A stretch of 64,000 nt of DNA from Fistulifera solaris (Eukaryota; Bacillariophyta; Bacillariophyceae; Naviculales; Stauroneidaceae): the NCBI GenBank assembly GCA_030295235.1, contig AP026158.1, positions 62,001 through 126,000 on the forward strand. Direction: 5' to 3'. A program made the translations under genes and the position numbers. Of the stretch, positions 44,895-55,878 are shown in pieces (within the stretch, counting starts at the first letter, position 1; the number at the start of each line of letters is the position of its first letter). The notes under the pieces are model-generated. The model ran no database searches. It was not told where the DNA came from and saw nothing but the letters and a program-made list of their open reading frames with translations.

Positions 44895-45685
44895 GATGCA
44901 ATAGTTCTTTCGTAGTATTGCAGCCGATTTCGAACCGTTTTGGGCACTGCCAGCGTTTTTCTCTCCGCGTCGATATTGCGTTGCGTTGTGTTGCGTCGCT
45001 ACTCAATATCCAGTGAACCCTCCTTTGAACGAAAGAAAACGAATGCAACAAACAAAATCAACCCGATGATTATTATCTGTTTCGGTTTTTCGATGATGAT
45101 TCGTGTCGACTTCTTGCCCGCAAAATGGAACAGCCAACACAAGCCGCGACCTCCCTCCATTATTTGACCGCGAAGGCGAAGAGGAAGTCACGAACGCTCG
45201 CATACATACACGATTTCATGTTTCACATTAGCAAGAATAATCTACACTCTTGTATGAAGAATGTCCGAACGCATCACTCAACGTTTCTATACCTACGATG
45301 CCGACCGGCGTGCATTGGGTTCAGCGAACGATCGCGGTTCGCTGGCAAAATAGAAGAGAATGATTAAGGTTTAGGTTTGAAGGGGAAGGTGTGGGACTGA
45401 ACCAAGACCCAAGAACACGACAATCCATCCGCACCACCGCACGCACCATCCACACGCGGAGGTACGTCCGACGTACGCGTTCGTGGGACTGAGACGTGTC
45501 TTGTGTCTCGCACTCAGCGCGACGCAAAACAAAACAAGCATACTTTGTACGCGAGAGAGACATTTATTTTGTCATTTCCATTACCTTTTTATCAGCTATT
45601 TGCCTTTGCCGTCCTTGTTGCTTCGTATTAACTGCAGCAAAAGACAACAAAAAGTCATCTATTTTATCATAGCACAACCGCAACT
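44895..45685. other. Divergent intergenic region
   Basis: About 0.79 kb between Cdh1 and the PLAC8 gene. Open frames here are short and featureless. Confidence 0.45.
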
Positions 45686-46566
45686 ATGGATTTTTTTGCA
45701 AAACAGCAGTGCCGGCAGTTATGCTCCCGTGTCGTTACAAGAAGAAACGAGCGCACCGCTGCAAGAACGCTTCCTCGGAGCACCCCGGAACAAATCAGCA
45801 CCGCCCAAGCCACACCCATGATACAAATTATTGCTCCAGCCGATCTTCCGGAAGGATACGAATTGCCCATTCAAGTGGGAACGACGGGAAGTGCCACCAT
45901 CACCATTCCGCCCGGCGGCGTCGAACGAGGGCAAACGTTTGCGGTTCCCATGCCGGCTTCCACCAACGTCGCTCCAGCGATTCACATTCCCGTAGGACAC
46001 TGGCGTGATACACCGTGGGATTTCTTTCAATACGGTCCCTGTCATCCTCATTGTTGGACCAGTTGGCTTTGTACGTTCTTGGCGACGGGACAAGTCATTC
46101 GCCGCGTCGGATTTAACTGGACGGGCGTCACTGCGGTCGATGCTCGCGAAAAAGCGCAGGCGTTTCCCATCATTTTAGCCATTGTGACGCTGTATATGTT
46201 TCTGCATTTTACTTTGCTTTTGATTGTCGTGGCATTGGACCCGGAAGACCCCGACGCCGATTCGAGTGATCCCAATTATGTACCCCCGAACCTACTATGG
46301 CGTTTTTGGTCGTACTCGAAATTTACAAATGGTGGCATTTCGCATATTGGATCCTTTCGACGGTCATTTTGGCGCGGACTCGTCGTTCGTTGCGACAAAA
46401 ATACGGGATACCGGCTTCCTGTCAACAAGAAGATGTCGCCTGTGCCGTATGTTGCCATTGTTGTGTCGCGGCACAAATGTTGCGTCATACGACCGATTAC
46501 AACGTGTATCCTTCTTATCTTTGTACAGATACGGGATTGCCGAAACATGCTCCTTCAATTGTTTGA
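45686..46566 (+). CDS. PLAC8-family Cys-rich membrane protein
   Basis: Begins with a module I recall from other diatom proteins, MIQIIAPADLPEGYELP then TITIPPGGVERGQTFAVP, followed by the PLAC8 core: GHWRDTPWDFFQYGPCHPHCW, FLATGQVIRRVGFNWTG, two hydrophobic stretches (IILAIVTLYMFLHFTLLLIVV), and, after one frame change at T run 46303-46307 (one absent base), RRSLRQKYGIP, CAVCCHCCVAAQMLRHTTDYNVY and TGLPKHAPSIV. About 293 aa. The first 40 residues are uncertain: the alternative frame (GSYAPVSLQEETSAPLQERF) reads better as protein, which would need an indel in the T run after the ATG and another before MIQIIAP. PLAC8 proteins in plants and fungi affect metal handling and organ size; the role in diatoms is unknown. 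Confidence 0.8.
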
Positions 46567-47580
46567 GGCTTTAGCGAGAGTTCGACCATGTATTTGCATA
46601 ATTATGAGCGCTTGGGCCGTGTCTTTTATTATTTCCCGCAATCAAAGGTCTTTAATCGAAATTAATGTCTTTTTTAGAAATCATGAAACGCAAAGTACGT
46701 GTTGTAATGGTAGCGTTGGCAGTCGGACGTCGGACGCAATGGTCGCAAACCTAGCCCACGAACAGTCACGTAAGAGATGACCAGGACATGAGACACCAGA
46801 CACCAGGTTGAAACACGAACATCTTGTGCCACGTCTTATCATGAGAGATGCGTGCGTCAGAGGCCCAAAGGAATGGATGATGTATGATCTATGATGGATG
46901 ATTATCGGTTGATGAACGACGACCGACGACTTGCGACTTTACTGATTCTTAACTACCAGTACCGAGTAATTGGTATTGAAGCAACCGGTCATCGTCTCCG
47001 CAACGCCGCTGTGCCAAATCTGTACAATTCCAGTATGCATAATGTCTTCAAGAGTTCCTATTTGTAACAAGTAGCTAGTACCAGGTAACAGGACGAAAAG
47101 CGAAAAGCGAACACCTTTTTGACAGATGTAAGATGTAACCGAAGTCCAAAGCCGGATTCCGGATCCATTCCTGATCTAAGTCTACTAGAGAGAAGACCTC
47201 ACAGCAGAAATTACTGGGAACGGGCATCATCATCCTCATTCTTTTAACTGCCACCCGGTATGTTATTGCCCCTTTTGTACATTTTTCTTCCAGAATTCTG
47301 AAGCGAGAAGCGAGAAACAAGACTTGGCGTTTGGCGTGTCGTCAAATCTGGCGTTTGTTGTATCGAACAGAGTGCGTGGAACGGACGAATAGCAAATGTC
47401 GATGTCCGTTGTCGATGTCAATCGCCAACCTGAAAACACCAAACAACTAATGGTTTTCGAATGATGAAATAATTTTCACCTTTTGTTGATTCTTCCTCTC
47501 TCGTCCCCTTCACTTTCCAATCAAACAGCAGCCACGGCCTTCTTTCAAAGCGACAGCATTGTATACTCCCTTACAACGAA
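46567..47580. other. Intergenic region
   Basis: About 1 kb between the PLAC8 gene and the first small-protein gene. It has a TACCAGGTA motif at 47079. No gene recognised. Confidence 0.45.
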
Positions 47581-47829
47581 ATGGTTCACGAGAAGAAAGA
47601 TAGGGAACAACCTGTTCGAACGAATGCTAATCAGCTAATGGCGCGACAGTTGCCAAATCAAAATGCTAACACTGCTATAAGCATTCCAACTTCCAGTCAA
47701 CAGCAAAGAGAACGACTTATAAAAATCCTCACCGAGGCTCTTGAATATTTGAAAGATGACTCTTGGAGTTTCGAGCATGATGATGACTCTTCCGAAGACG
47801 ACAAGACACCTTCCCATCAGCGACGTTAA
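47581..47829 (+). CDS. Small acidic-tailed protein, family copy 1 of 3
   Basis: An 82-aa protein not recognised from any named family. The N-terminal 40 residues are polar and probably disordered; residues about 41-60 read QQQRERLIKILTEALEYLKD, a likely amphipathic helix; a Ser/Asp/Glu tail (DDDSSEDDK) follows. Its significance comes from the neighbours: frames at 48840 and 51143 encode the same plan with the same helix pattern (R-x-x-L/I-x-x-I-L-x-x-A-L-x-x-L). Length of the leader before the helix is also similar. No signal peptide or membrane segment. Likely a peptide that binds a partner through the helix; no function can be assigned. Confidence 0.55.
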   Translation: MVHEKKDREQPVRTNANQLMARQLPNQNANTAISIPTSSQQQRERLIKILTEALEYLKDDSWSFEHDDDSSEDDKTPSHQRR

Positions 47830-48839
47830 CTGCCTTTTTTCTTTTTATGAAGCGAGGCAACGATGCCCTTTCCTCTGTTTTCCAAAGTTTGAACAAAAAC
47901 TTAACGCTTGATGCGAATTTCTGCAAGTGCTCGTGGCCCCGCGGATCGCCAGAGCAACCTCATAGATAATTTTCTATAAACAACAAAAATGAGATACATA
48001 CGACTTACAAAAATAAATGACTAAGGCTAACTTGCAATCACGAAGCTTCCTTGTGATGCTTTCATTCTTGTCACAGAATTTGACGCTTCGAGGAAGGGCC
48101 GTCGCATAATACACATCGCTCTAGTAATTGCCGGCTTCCGGTATCAGGCGATTAATCTACGAGAGATAAAGGACTTGCAATTGGCATGATCCATGACAAG
48201 GGTCCCTTACATTTTAACAGGTACAATCGCCCATACATTTGTTCGTTTTTCAGCTCAGCAAGCCGCATATGGCCCAGAGCAACCGACTGCCAGCCGCTAG
48301 CAGCCAACATCCGAATCAGAAGGTCAAGTACAAGTACCTCGTATAAGGTATGAATTCGAAAGTTACGTAGGATTCAAAAATCCACTTTGAAGGTCCCGGC
48401 ATCGCCAGTCCCCAGGTCATCGAACTTCGGACCCATGAAAGTGCTTTTAGATTTATGGTCTATTTTGTGCGTGCGACAGCCGATGCAATAGAAATGTGTA
48501 GGTAGGTTGAAGGAAAAATGCGCACGCTTCCCTTTCAAGACTCATAGATCATGAAAGTGCCACGTCTTGTTTCCAGTTTCTACCTATTGCCCCTGCTTCT
48601 TCTAGGTACGGTACCTAGAGCAACAGAGATCAACGTTGAACGTTGAACTAAGCATGACAAGAAATTTTACGATGCTCTGGAATAATCTCGAATGTTTTTC
48701 GTTTGCCCGACATTCGACAAGGGCACAAACTCCGCCCAGGCAATCAGTGAAAGTTGGAAACAATAATTCCAAGTACAATCAGCCTCTCGAACCATTCATC
48801 AACACATCTTTGCCCTGTTCCCCCTTTTTGCAAACAAAT
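47830..48839. other. Intergenic region
   Basis: About 1 kb between the first and second small-protein genes, with no recognised feature. Confidence 0.4.
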
Positions 48840-49053
48840 ATGAGCCAGAAAAAAAGACACGGAGCCATCCAACGTACATATTGTTCAAACCTTAGAATGT
48901 CGAAGTGGAAACATTCATTCCATTGCCAGTGCCTCTAGAACCGAGCACGACCGAAAAGAAATTTTACGAATCCTTGATAAGGCACTCGAACTTCTCGAGC
49001 CTGCCGCAGGTACGATACACTCATCAGGACTGAATCAGGAAAGCTCTTCCTGA
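48840..49053 (+). CDS. Small helix protein, family copy 2 of 3 (one frame change)
   Basis: Frame ending at 49053 reads EHDRKEILRILDKALELLEPAAG and finishes in NQESSS. This helix aligns without gaps with the other two copies (QQQRERLIKIL... and GPDRERLLQIL...). The upstream ATG at 48840 (MSQKK) is in a neighbouring frame; removing one base from the A run at 48849-48855 gives a continuous 70-aa protein of the same plan. It is less acidic at the C-terminus than the other copies. It could be a functional gene with a consensus error or a decayed copy; conservation of the helix in the intact part favours the former. Confidence 0.45.
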
Positions 49054-51142
49054 GAGGACTCGTCAGATCCAAACGAGCTACAGCGACATCTATTGAATTG
49101 AGCAGCTTTGTTGTTCTACATAGCCACGCCCTGCACAGCCGCTCATCTCGTTCTCATTCTCCTCTAAGCACGCCCAAAGAACCACTCATTGTGCTGCGTA
49201 CTAGGCTGCTATACTTCTCGTATCCTCGACAATAGCTATATTGGAACAAGGTTTGTTTGAGCACACTAAGTTGCTCCAATTTTAAAGCGATTCCGTTGTC
49301 ATGTAAACACAGGGAAGGCCTCGTAAGTTCGAGCTGGCAAGCAGCTTTAAAAGCGCTTTACCGAGTTGGAAGCCGGTTGGTTGTGACGGCAATGCCCTTA
49401 ATCCCTCAGGGGAGTTCTCTTGGCCCTGAGCCCTCGCGAAGTGATAAAAAGGAACCCGGCGTCCACTAGAATCCGCATTCTGCTTTGTCTTTCCTTCCAA
49501 CCTTTTTCTGTCATCTCGAAAAGTAAATTGCTGTTTCATTCCAAAGCAATGAGGCCAAGGTAGAGATCACACGGGGCAGCTGTTTTGAGCAAGAAAATGT
49601 GCCCACCAAAGGTTGAAGATTCGGAAAATAAACCTTTGTTCAAATTATTAGCGAATGATTGACCTTCCTCCCTCTTTATTAGCTGTCTTTCTCGTCATTG
49701 ACCTTCGGTCGCCACCCAGCAGCAACGTTAAATTCGATATTTTGAAATGATTGTTGTTGTTGATAGTGTCCTGTAGCGATAGGTCGGATCCAAACTTTCT
49801 GACGAACCTTTGAGCATCCCCCCAGGCGATATTTTCCCTATTGCTTATGTCCGATGATGAGATGATGATTTTGTCTCGTCCAACTCACTTTCAACTTCGC
49901 AAGTTTGCTTGATGAGCCTTTACAGAGCGATGTGTCGTCTTGCATCCCCATAGTTGCCAACAGACAATACTGAGCAATGCGACACAGTGAAATTCATTCT
50001 TCAGGCGCGTTGCGTCCCACGGGCTACATGGTCTAGTGTTCTAGTTTTTTTATGCTTCTGTACCAGGTATCGTCTCGCTCTCGTCGCGCTCATGGATTTT
50101 TTTTTCAACAAAGGTACCAGGTACCGGTACCATGCTCAAAACCCTGCCGTTAGTTATGCCCTAAGGTTTTGCAGTTGCAACGGATAGAGAGATTTTTCTC
50201 TCTAGAGAGAAATTTCTCTCTAGCTAAAATTATATAAACACGTTTTGCTGGCTAAGCAATTTGACCGTTTCTGTGGCTCAGAGCAAACATTTCTCGCCGA
50301 AAATTGTTTTTATGGCTAACTAAGTGTATACCTTTACGACATCCACATATCGATTGTCCTGAAACCGGTCGGAGGGAGCAGTTTCCGCCAAGCTCCCAGG
50401 CGGCTTGCTGCTTGCTGCATGCTTCTCGAATGCCGCTTGTCACACGTCCGCATGTTACATGTTCTGCAGTTCCGCATGTTGAAGAAGACTGGAGACTAAA
50501 AACTCCGAAACTCCGAATTCGTCTGCTAACCTCATACCTCATACCTTATTGCTTAATAGTAAATGAAAAGATGCCGACAAGATTGTTCTTTATGACTTTG
50601 TCGAGCAGAGAGTTTGCCGTCACACTTCCGCGAAAAACGAGGAAAGGATAAAGGATCATCTTCGTGGCAAGAAAAAAATTAAGTATTGACAGAAAGCAGG
50701 GAACAATAAGGGCGTTCTGTCGAATGATGACACCAAAAGTCAACATTCAACATTGCAGTTTACACCCAAGACAGAATGCAGTAAAGAAAATTTAGATGAA
50801 GAACGAAAGAACGAAAGCAACAAATAACAAATAATACGTAAACATTCAACATTGAAAGCGGCACATAATTCTCAATTCTCACCATTCATTCACACTCCCT
50901 ATGTAGAATCTAGACCATTGGTTGTGGTAGACCATATTAGCATAGAATCGCCTACGTGAGACAAATCTAGAATGTAGAATATAGAATAGTGTAGAGCGTT
51001 TTCATTAAGTGCCATTCCTTATTCCTTCTTCCTGACTGTTCCTCGTAGACAAAACGCGACCGTCGCAATCGTCTGATTCTCCTTTCAACCAAACAGCCGT
51101 TCCATCATTATTTTTTTCTCCCTTCGTTGTGAACTAACAGCA
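49054..51142. other. Gene-poor region
   Basis: About 2.1 kb with no convincing gene. It contains TACCAGGTA motifs at 50061 and 50115 (the second inside a GGTACC-rich run) and a perfect palindrome at 50202-50223. A search by eye for a fourth member of the small-protein family was negative. Confidence 0.45.
50185..50223. repeat. Inverted repeat with a 22-bp perfect palindrome
   Basis: Positions 50202-50223 read the same on both strands (CTAGAGAGAAA then its complement). A second imperfect arm, TAGAGAGATTTTTCTCTCTA, overlaps it at 50185-50204. It could form a hairpin or cruciform; no gene edge lies close enough to call it a terminator. Confidence 0.6.
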
Positions 51143-51397
51143 ATGAACAAGGATCAACAACACAAAGAACATTCCGATCCACCCACTGCAAATAGCTTGG
51201 TTGTGGAAGGTTGGATTCCCGACACGACTTCCCTTGCCCAGGGATCCGGTCCTGATAGAGAGCGCCTCCTACAAATCCTAAATGAAGCACTCGCCTTACT
51301 GGAACAATCGGCTGGTTCTTGGGACCGTCGACGTGAAGGATCCTGCTCGTCAGAAGACTCTTCCTCCGATAAGAGTGATCAGCAAGAACAGAAGTGA
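51143..51397 (+). CDS. Small acidic-tailed protein, family copy 3 of 3
   Basis: Intact 84-aa frame from ATG 51143. Leader of about 36 residues, then GPDRERLLQILNEALALLEQ, a strongly amphipathic helix, SAGSWDRRREG and a Ser/Asp/Glu/Gln tail (SCSSEDSSSDK). It matches copies 1 and 2 in helix pattern, position and overall size; an E-A-L-x-x-L core is shared with copy 1. The stop is only 11 bp from the stop of the converging CinA/NMNAT-like gene. The family is unknown to me. Low complexity of the tail alone would be weak evidence, but the threefold recurrence of the helix supports real genes. Confidence 0.6.
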   Translation: MNKDQQHKEHSDPPTANSLVVEGWIPDTTSLAQGSGPDRERLLQILNEALALLEQSAGSWDRRREGSCSSEDSSSDKSDQQEQK

Positions 51398-51408
51398 CAT
51401 TTCTGCTG

Positions 51409-53019
51409 TTACTCCATATCGCGTTGACGACGCAATTCAGTCGACGAAATGTCGACTCGAAACTCTGGCAACAAGGTGAACTTGGCAGCAATGTGCGGAG
51501 GTAGTTCGGCTACCGCGTCTTCTCCCGTCACAAATACAGTTGGTTGTTTTGGATCGACACGTCCACCGGCTACAAAGTGACACGAAAGTTCTTCCAGTGT
51601 CGTCAGCATGTGTTCGCGTGAGTTATTATAGTACTTGGGGTCGAGTAATCGGATCAATGTATCGGTACCAATACAAAATGTCAAGTCGTCGTCGTCGTCA
51701 TTCGGATGCGCCCGCTGTTTCCTTCTTTCTGTCATGGGGTACAATAAATCGATTTTCTGAGCAAACAATGGTGCATTCGTCAACAAAATACCCCATTGAT
51801 AGTCTTGCAACTCGGGCAGCAATTTCCAAAACTGCTGGATACGCTCCACGGCCACGGCCGGTGCCAACGCCGGTTTATCCGCATTCGTCAGAGACAATTC
51901 GAACCAAATCACCGGATTGGGTGTTTTCGATAACAAGCTCTTGGCGGCCGCCAACGCCAATTGCACATGCCCCGTATGCGGTGGGTTGAAACTTCCCGGT
52001 ACAATGAGAGAATGCGCTGGCAAGGTCGCCACGCTGCCTTGAATGACTCTATATTGCTCGTGTAGCGGCACCAAGAGCACCACCAACTCTTGGCCTGTCA
52101 CAATCGATTCGGCCGCCTCCATTACCGGACACTTTGACTGGGAACAAATATGCACGTGTCGTTCTTCGCCATGTCCCATCGTTTCCGTCCATTCCCTGCC
52201 GGAGGATTCCAATTCGATAAACATCGGAAGCATGGCGAGCCGTTCTTTCCAAATCGTGTCCTTAATAGTATTCTGATAATCATCTTCCCGTAATTGTAAG
52301 GCATATTCTAGGCACGACAACATGGCATGTGCCACCTGTACATCTTGTTGACGACGACTCAACGAGGATGGAATCGAAAACGTTATTTGTACAGATGATC
52401 CGTGCGGTAATTGCGCTACGATGTGTGCCGTACTCTTGTCATCATCATCTGGTTGGTGAGTCACCAACTGGGACGCACACGCCAAACCAACCGTGTAGGG
52501 TATTTGTGACAACACACGGTAGGTGGGTCGTTGACACGTCGTAGATCCTACTGCGAATTGCAGTGCTCGTTGTAACGCCGCGGTCGCGACACTTTGGGCG
52601 GCCATCATAGAAGCATATTGTATTTTCGCTTGTTGCGGTGGGTGGTTGGCTGTAAACGTTCGAAAACTTTCTCGATCGTACAATGTCACGGCTTCCATCA
52701 GTATCGAAGACGCTCCAGGGGTTGCCGCCAATGTCGATGCCAGAAAACTTCCTCCACCCGCCACGGCGACGACCAGTCGACATTTCGGAGTTTGTCTCAC
52801 GAGTCGTTCGATCCGATCAAACAAATATTCTTGATCTGACTCGAAGGATGTAGAAGAAGAGAGTGTCGTCATTCTTTGCCGTTGCGTTATGCGAAAGGAA
52901 CGCCAAATAATGGAATTCCTCATCCAGCCGTGCACGGGAAGGATCAAGAAGAAATGCAAGATGGAAAATATGCAGACAAAGAAACAACTAAACGGCTTTT
53001 GTCGAACATGCATGATCAT
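51409..53019 (-). CDS. CinA-like / nicotinamide-nucleotide adenylyltransferase-like fusion protein
   Basis: A 536-aa protein with no frame break. After a hydrophobic N-terminus (CFFVCIFSILHFFLILPV, possible signal or organelle presequence) comes a CinA C-terminal/PncC-like domain: LVVAVAGGGSFLASTLAATP, GASSILMEAVTLYD, then QSVATAALQRAL. The second half is a nucleotidylyltransferase: IVPGSFNPPHTGHVQLA with the HxGH-type motif, FCIGTDTLIRLLDPKYY, and ISSTELRRQ near the C-terminus as in NMNAT. The fusion order matches plant and fungal proteins I recall with an N-terminal CinA-like part. It may work in NAD salvage, combining NMN deamidation-like and adenylyl transfer steps, but the CinA part may be non-catalytic. 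A later Met (MTTLSSSTS, about residue 50) is an alternative start. Confidence 0.82.
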   Translation of the reverse strand: MIMHVRQKPFSCFFVCIFSILHFFLILPVHGWMRNSIIWRSFRITQRQRMTTLSSSTSFESDQEYLFDRIERLVRQTPKCRLVVAVAGGGSFLASTLAATPGASSILMEAVTLYDRESFRTFTANHPPQQAKIQYASMMAAQSVATAALQRALQFAVGSTTCQRPTYRVLSQIPYTVGLACASQLVTHQPDDDDKSTAHIVAQLPHGSSVQITFSIPSSLSRRQQDVQVAHAMLSCLEYALQLREDDYQNTIKDTIWKERLAMLPMFIELESSGREWTETMGHGEERHVHICSQSKCPVMEAAESIVTGQELVVLLVPLHEQYRVIQGSVATLPAHSLIVPGSFNPPHTGHVQLALAAAKSLLSKTPNPVIWFELSLTNADKPALAPAVAVERIQQFWKLLPELQDYQWGILLTNAPLFAQKIDLLYPMTERRKQRAHPNDDDDDLTFCIGTDTLIRLLDPKYYNNSREHMLTTLEELSCHFVAGGRVDPKQPTVFVTGEDAVAELPPHIAAKFTLLPEFRVDISSTELRRQRDME

Positions 53020-53681
53020 CGTATGTTCTGAAGTTAGGTTTTGTCAAAAACAAACAAGACGTGATGATGATGATGGTCAACGAGGATTTACGGGACTAAA
53101 TTTAAATGGAGTCACGAACCAAAAGTCACTCCTACATCGAACTCTCTAGAGACCTAGAGCAATTTTTTCTAGGGATACTTCTCTTCTTGCTGCATCAGCA
53201 TCAATCACACAAAATATCCAGTGAGTAGCTAGTTATAATGTTCATGTGTCAAAGTCGAAGAGACCGGAAAACAATCTTGCGGCGTGACCCATCCTAGCGG
53301 AGTACCGGTACCGCTCTGTAGAGACACGCGGTACCACATAACACAAAGTATGTTATTCCCATTCGTCGGACCACGTCATTGATGACGTCTTTCTTCAAAC
53401 CGTCTGTCATTCGTACCTTCTTCACTAATCGTTCTCGCTTCTCGCGTTGTGAGGTTTGCTCGCATCTTATTTCCCTCTCAAAGTACTGCTTTTGCCAAAA
53501 ATAATACCGGAGTAACAAAAAGAATCAATCGTATACTTGTACCTGGTACCTTGTGCTGACAAAGATCATTATTGCGCGTTGTTATTCTCACTTTTTACAA
53601 ACACACATCGATTCAAAGCTAAAACAACGACAACAACAACAACAACAACAACAATAACAAAAGCCAAGTTTTTACTACAAC
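53020..53681. other. Divergent intergenic region
   Basis: About 0.66 kb between the CinA/NMNAT-like gene and NFS1. It has a TACCTGGTA motif at 53540, a GTACCGGTACC run near 53302, and an AAC trinucleotide repeat at 53628-53660 in the NFS1 leader. Confidence 0.5.
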
Positions 53682-55111
53682 ATGATGATGCGAAGAGCGC
53701 TTTTGAATGATGCACGCCGTCGCCTTATTACGACAGGAACCTCTCGGTTCAATTCGATGATGATTCGTACGATGAGCGTCAAAGTCACTTCGCTTGCCAA
53801 TACGGAACCACTCAATCATAATAATAACAACAGCAATGGTTCTTCGAAATTCAATTTACGCGGTCAATTTCGATCGGGCAAAGCCGCTTATTTGGATACC
53901 AGTTCCACCACGCCCCTCGATCCACGTGTCCTCGATGCCATGTTACCGTACATGATCGGAAGTTACGGCAATCCGCACAGTCGAACGCATATCTACGGAT
54001 GGGAAGCCGAACATGTCGTTGAACATGCCCGTCAATCGATTGCTAACCTCATTCATGCCGATGACGCCAAAGAAATTATCTTTACCAGTGGAGCGACGGA
54101 ATCGAACAATTTGGCCATTAAAGGATCCGCGCACTTTTATCAGAAACGTGGTAAACATCTCATTACGACACAGACCGAACACAAGTGTGTGTTGGATTCC
54201 TTTCGGAATTTGGAACAAAAGGAAGGATACGAAGTGACATATTTGCCCGTACAAGCCGCGACGGGGAGGATTGATTTGAATCAATTGAAAGAAGCCATTC
54301 GACCGGATACCATTCTTTGCAGTGTCATGGCAGTCAACAATGAAATTGGAACTTTACAGCCATTACAAGAAATCGGTGCATTGTGTCGACAAAACAAAAT
54401 TGTCTTTCATTGCGATGCGGCACAAATGTTGGGAAAATTACCCATTCATGTCAACGATTTGCAGATTGATTTGATGAGCATGAGTTCCCACAAAGTGTAC
54501 GGCCCGAAAGGAATTGGAGCCTTGTATGTGCGTCGGCGTCCTCGCGTGCGTTTGGAGCCATTGTTGAGTGGAGGAGGGCAAGAACGAGGTTTGCGCAGTG
54601 GAACCTTGCCGCACTTTTTGTGTGCCGGATTTGGACACGCGTGTGCACTGGCCCAACAAGAAATGGAGTTCGATACACAGTGGATTACGTACTTGAGCAA
54701 CAAGTTGCAAAAGGGATTGAAACCACCATTCCGGCCGTGGTACGCAATGGCGATCCGGAACACAATTACAATGGTTGTCTTAATTACTCCTTTGCGTATG
54801 TGGAGGGAGAGAGTTTGCTCATGGCCCTTAAAAATATTGCCGTCAGTTCGGGATCGGCGTGCACGTCCGCGTCACTCGAACCCAGTTACGTGTTGCGGGC
54901 TCTCGGGGTCGATGACGAATTGGCGCACAGCAGTTTGCGATTCGGCATTGGACGTTTTACGACGGAAGAAGAGATTGATTTTTGTTTGGAATTGTTACAG
55001 AAACATGTCGAACGATTGCGTGAAATGTCACCCCTGTGGGAAATGGTACAAGAAGGAATCGATTTGAAAACGATTCAGTGGACACAGGACGCGACGGATG
55101 GGCATCATTGA
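53682..55111 (+). CDS. NFS1: Cysteine desulfurase NFS1/IscS
   Basis: Supplies sulfur for Fe-S clusters and tRNA thiolation. The N-terminal 55 residues ([18 protein letters not shown]...) are Arg-rich and lack acids at first, as expected for a mitochondrial presequence. The catalytic body starts [20 protein letters not shown] and shows [54 protein letters not shown] (PLP Lys), [15 protein letters not shown] and [22 protein letters not shown] (active-site Cys loop). The frame changes at the G run 54713-54715 (one absent base), restoring [12 protein letters not shown]. Corrected length is about 476 aa and the C-terminus [12 protein letters not shown] is typical, so the gene is complete. Confidence 0.95.
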
Positions 55112-55473
55112 GTTTATCGATTCATGAATACGGATTGTGGGAAAAAGTAATGAAACATTATATTAGGAGTGAACAAAATTTATTAAGAGTGAACCTTAGT
55201 TACCAAACATGAAGCCAAGTATGGTGTATTGATAAAGGGATCTCATCGCGAAGATCTTTCGTTCATGACGAACGCGCTTGAAAGGCGTGAAGTTGACTTG
55301 CAGCAGCACCTACAAAGATGCTTCAAAAACTAAAGGTAACTTTTTTATTCAATGCAGCAATGCGACATTCTCACACGGTGGGAAAAGTTGACTATAGTCA
55401 CTGGTTTTTACTTCTATGATATGGTCATTGTATTGTGTGATGTGTGCAACAATAGTGTGCAGAGAAATATCGA
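55112..55473. other. Convergent 3' intergenic region
   Basis: About 0.36 kb between two converging genes; no feature recognised. Confidence 0.5.
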
Positions 55474-55878
55474 TTAATGCCCCAGTAGAGCGAACGACTG
55501 TCCTGTCATGATTTCCGTAACAAGTAAAAGAACAGCTACGACCATAGCAGCTCGACCCAATTGCAATTCGAGATCAAAGGCGAGGGATTGAGTGCCATCA
55601 CTGTGACGAGGCAGATCCATCCACGTTGCCTGCTCTGGGGACGGTAATTGCCGTTGTGCTAGCGAGAGTTTTTTTGCTTGATGCTGTTCAGTAGGAACAC
55701 AGTATTCTGCCTCTAACAAACATTCGGGATGATCCAAGAGGAAATGAGTCGTCGTCGATACAGAAAGAAGCGTTCTCGGTGTCTTCGACGGATGAGCGTC
55801 AACAAGGGAGGCAAATGCGCTTACAGATGTCGCTGTAGAGAGGAAAAGCGACAAGGAAAGAAGCAGATTGCGATGCAT
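55474..55878 (-). CDS. Plastid one-helix LHC-like (HLIP/OHP-type) protein
   Basis: A 134-aa protein. The first 20 residues are a signal peptide (LLLSLSLFLSTATSVSA) followed by F: the SAF junction fits the diatom bipartite plastid presequence, in which the residue after signal cleavage is Phe. Near the C-terminus ELQLGRAAMVVAVLLLVTEI, then MTGQSF, is a single membrane helix with E-x-x-x-G-R-x-A-M, the chlorophyll-binding half-motif of light-harvesting and high-light-induced proteins. The middle holds two Cys (ECLLEAEYC). It probably acts in thylakoids in photoprotection or chlorophyll-protein assembly. It lacks the other two LHC helices, and the usual Asn of (E/N)xxNGR-type HLIPs is Leu. Function is inferred from the helix alone. 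Confidence 0.72.
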   Translation of the reverse strand: MHRNLLLSLSLFLSTATSVSAFASLVDAHPSKTPRTLLSVSTTTHFLLDHPECLLEAEYCVPTEQHQAKKLSLAQRQLPSPEQATWMDLPRHSDGTQSLAFDLELQLGRAAMVVAVLLLVTEIMTGQSFALLGH

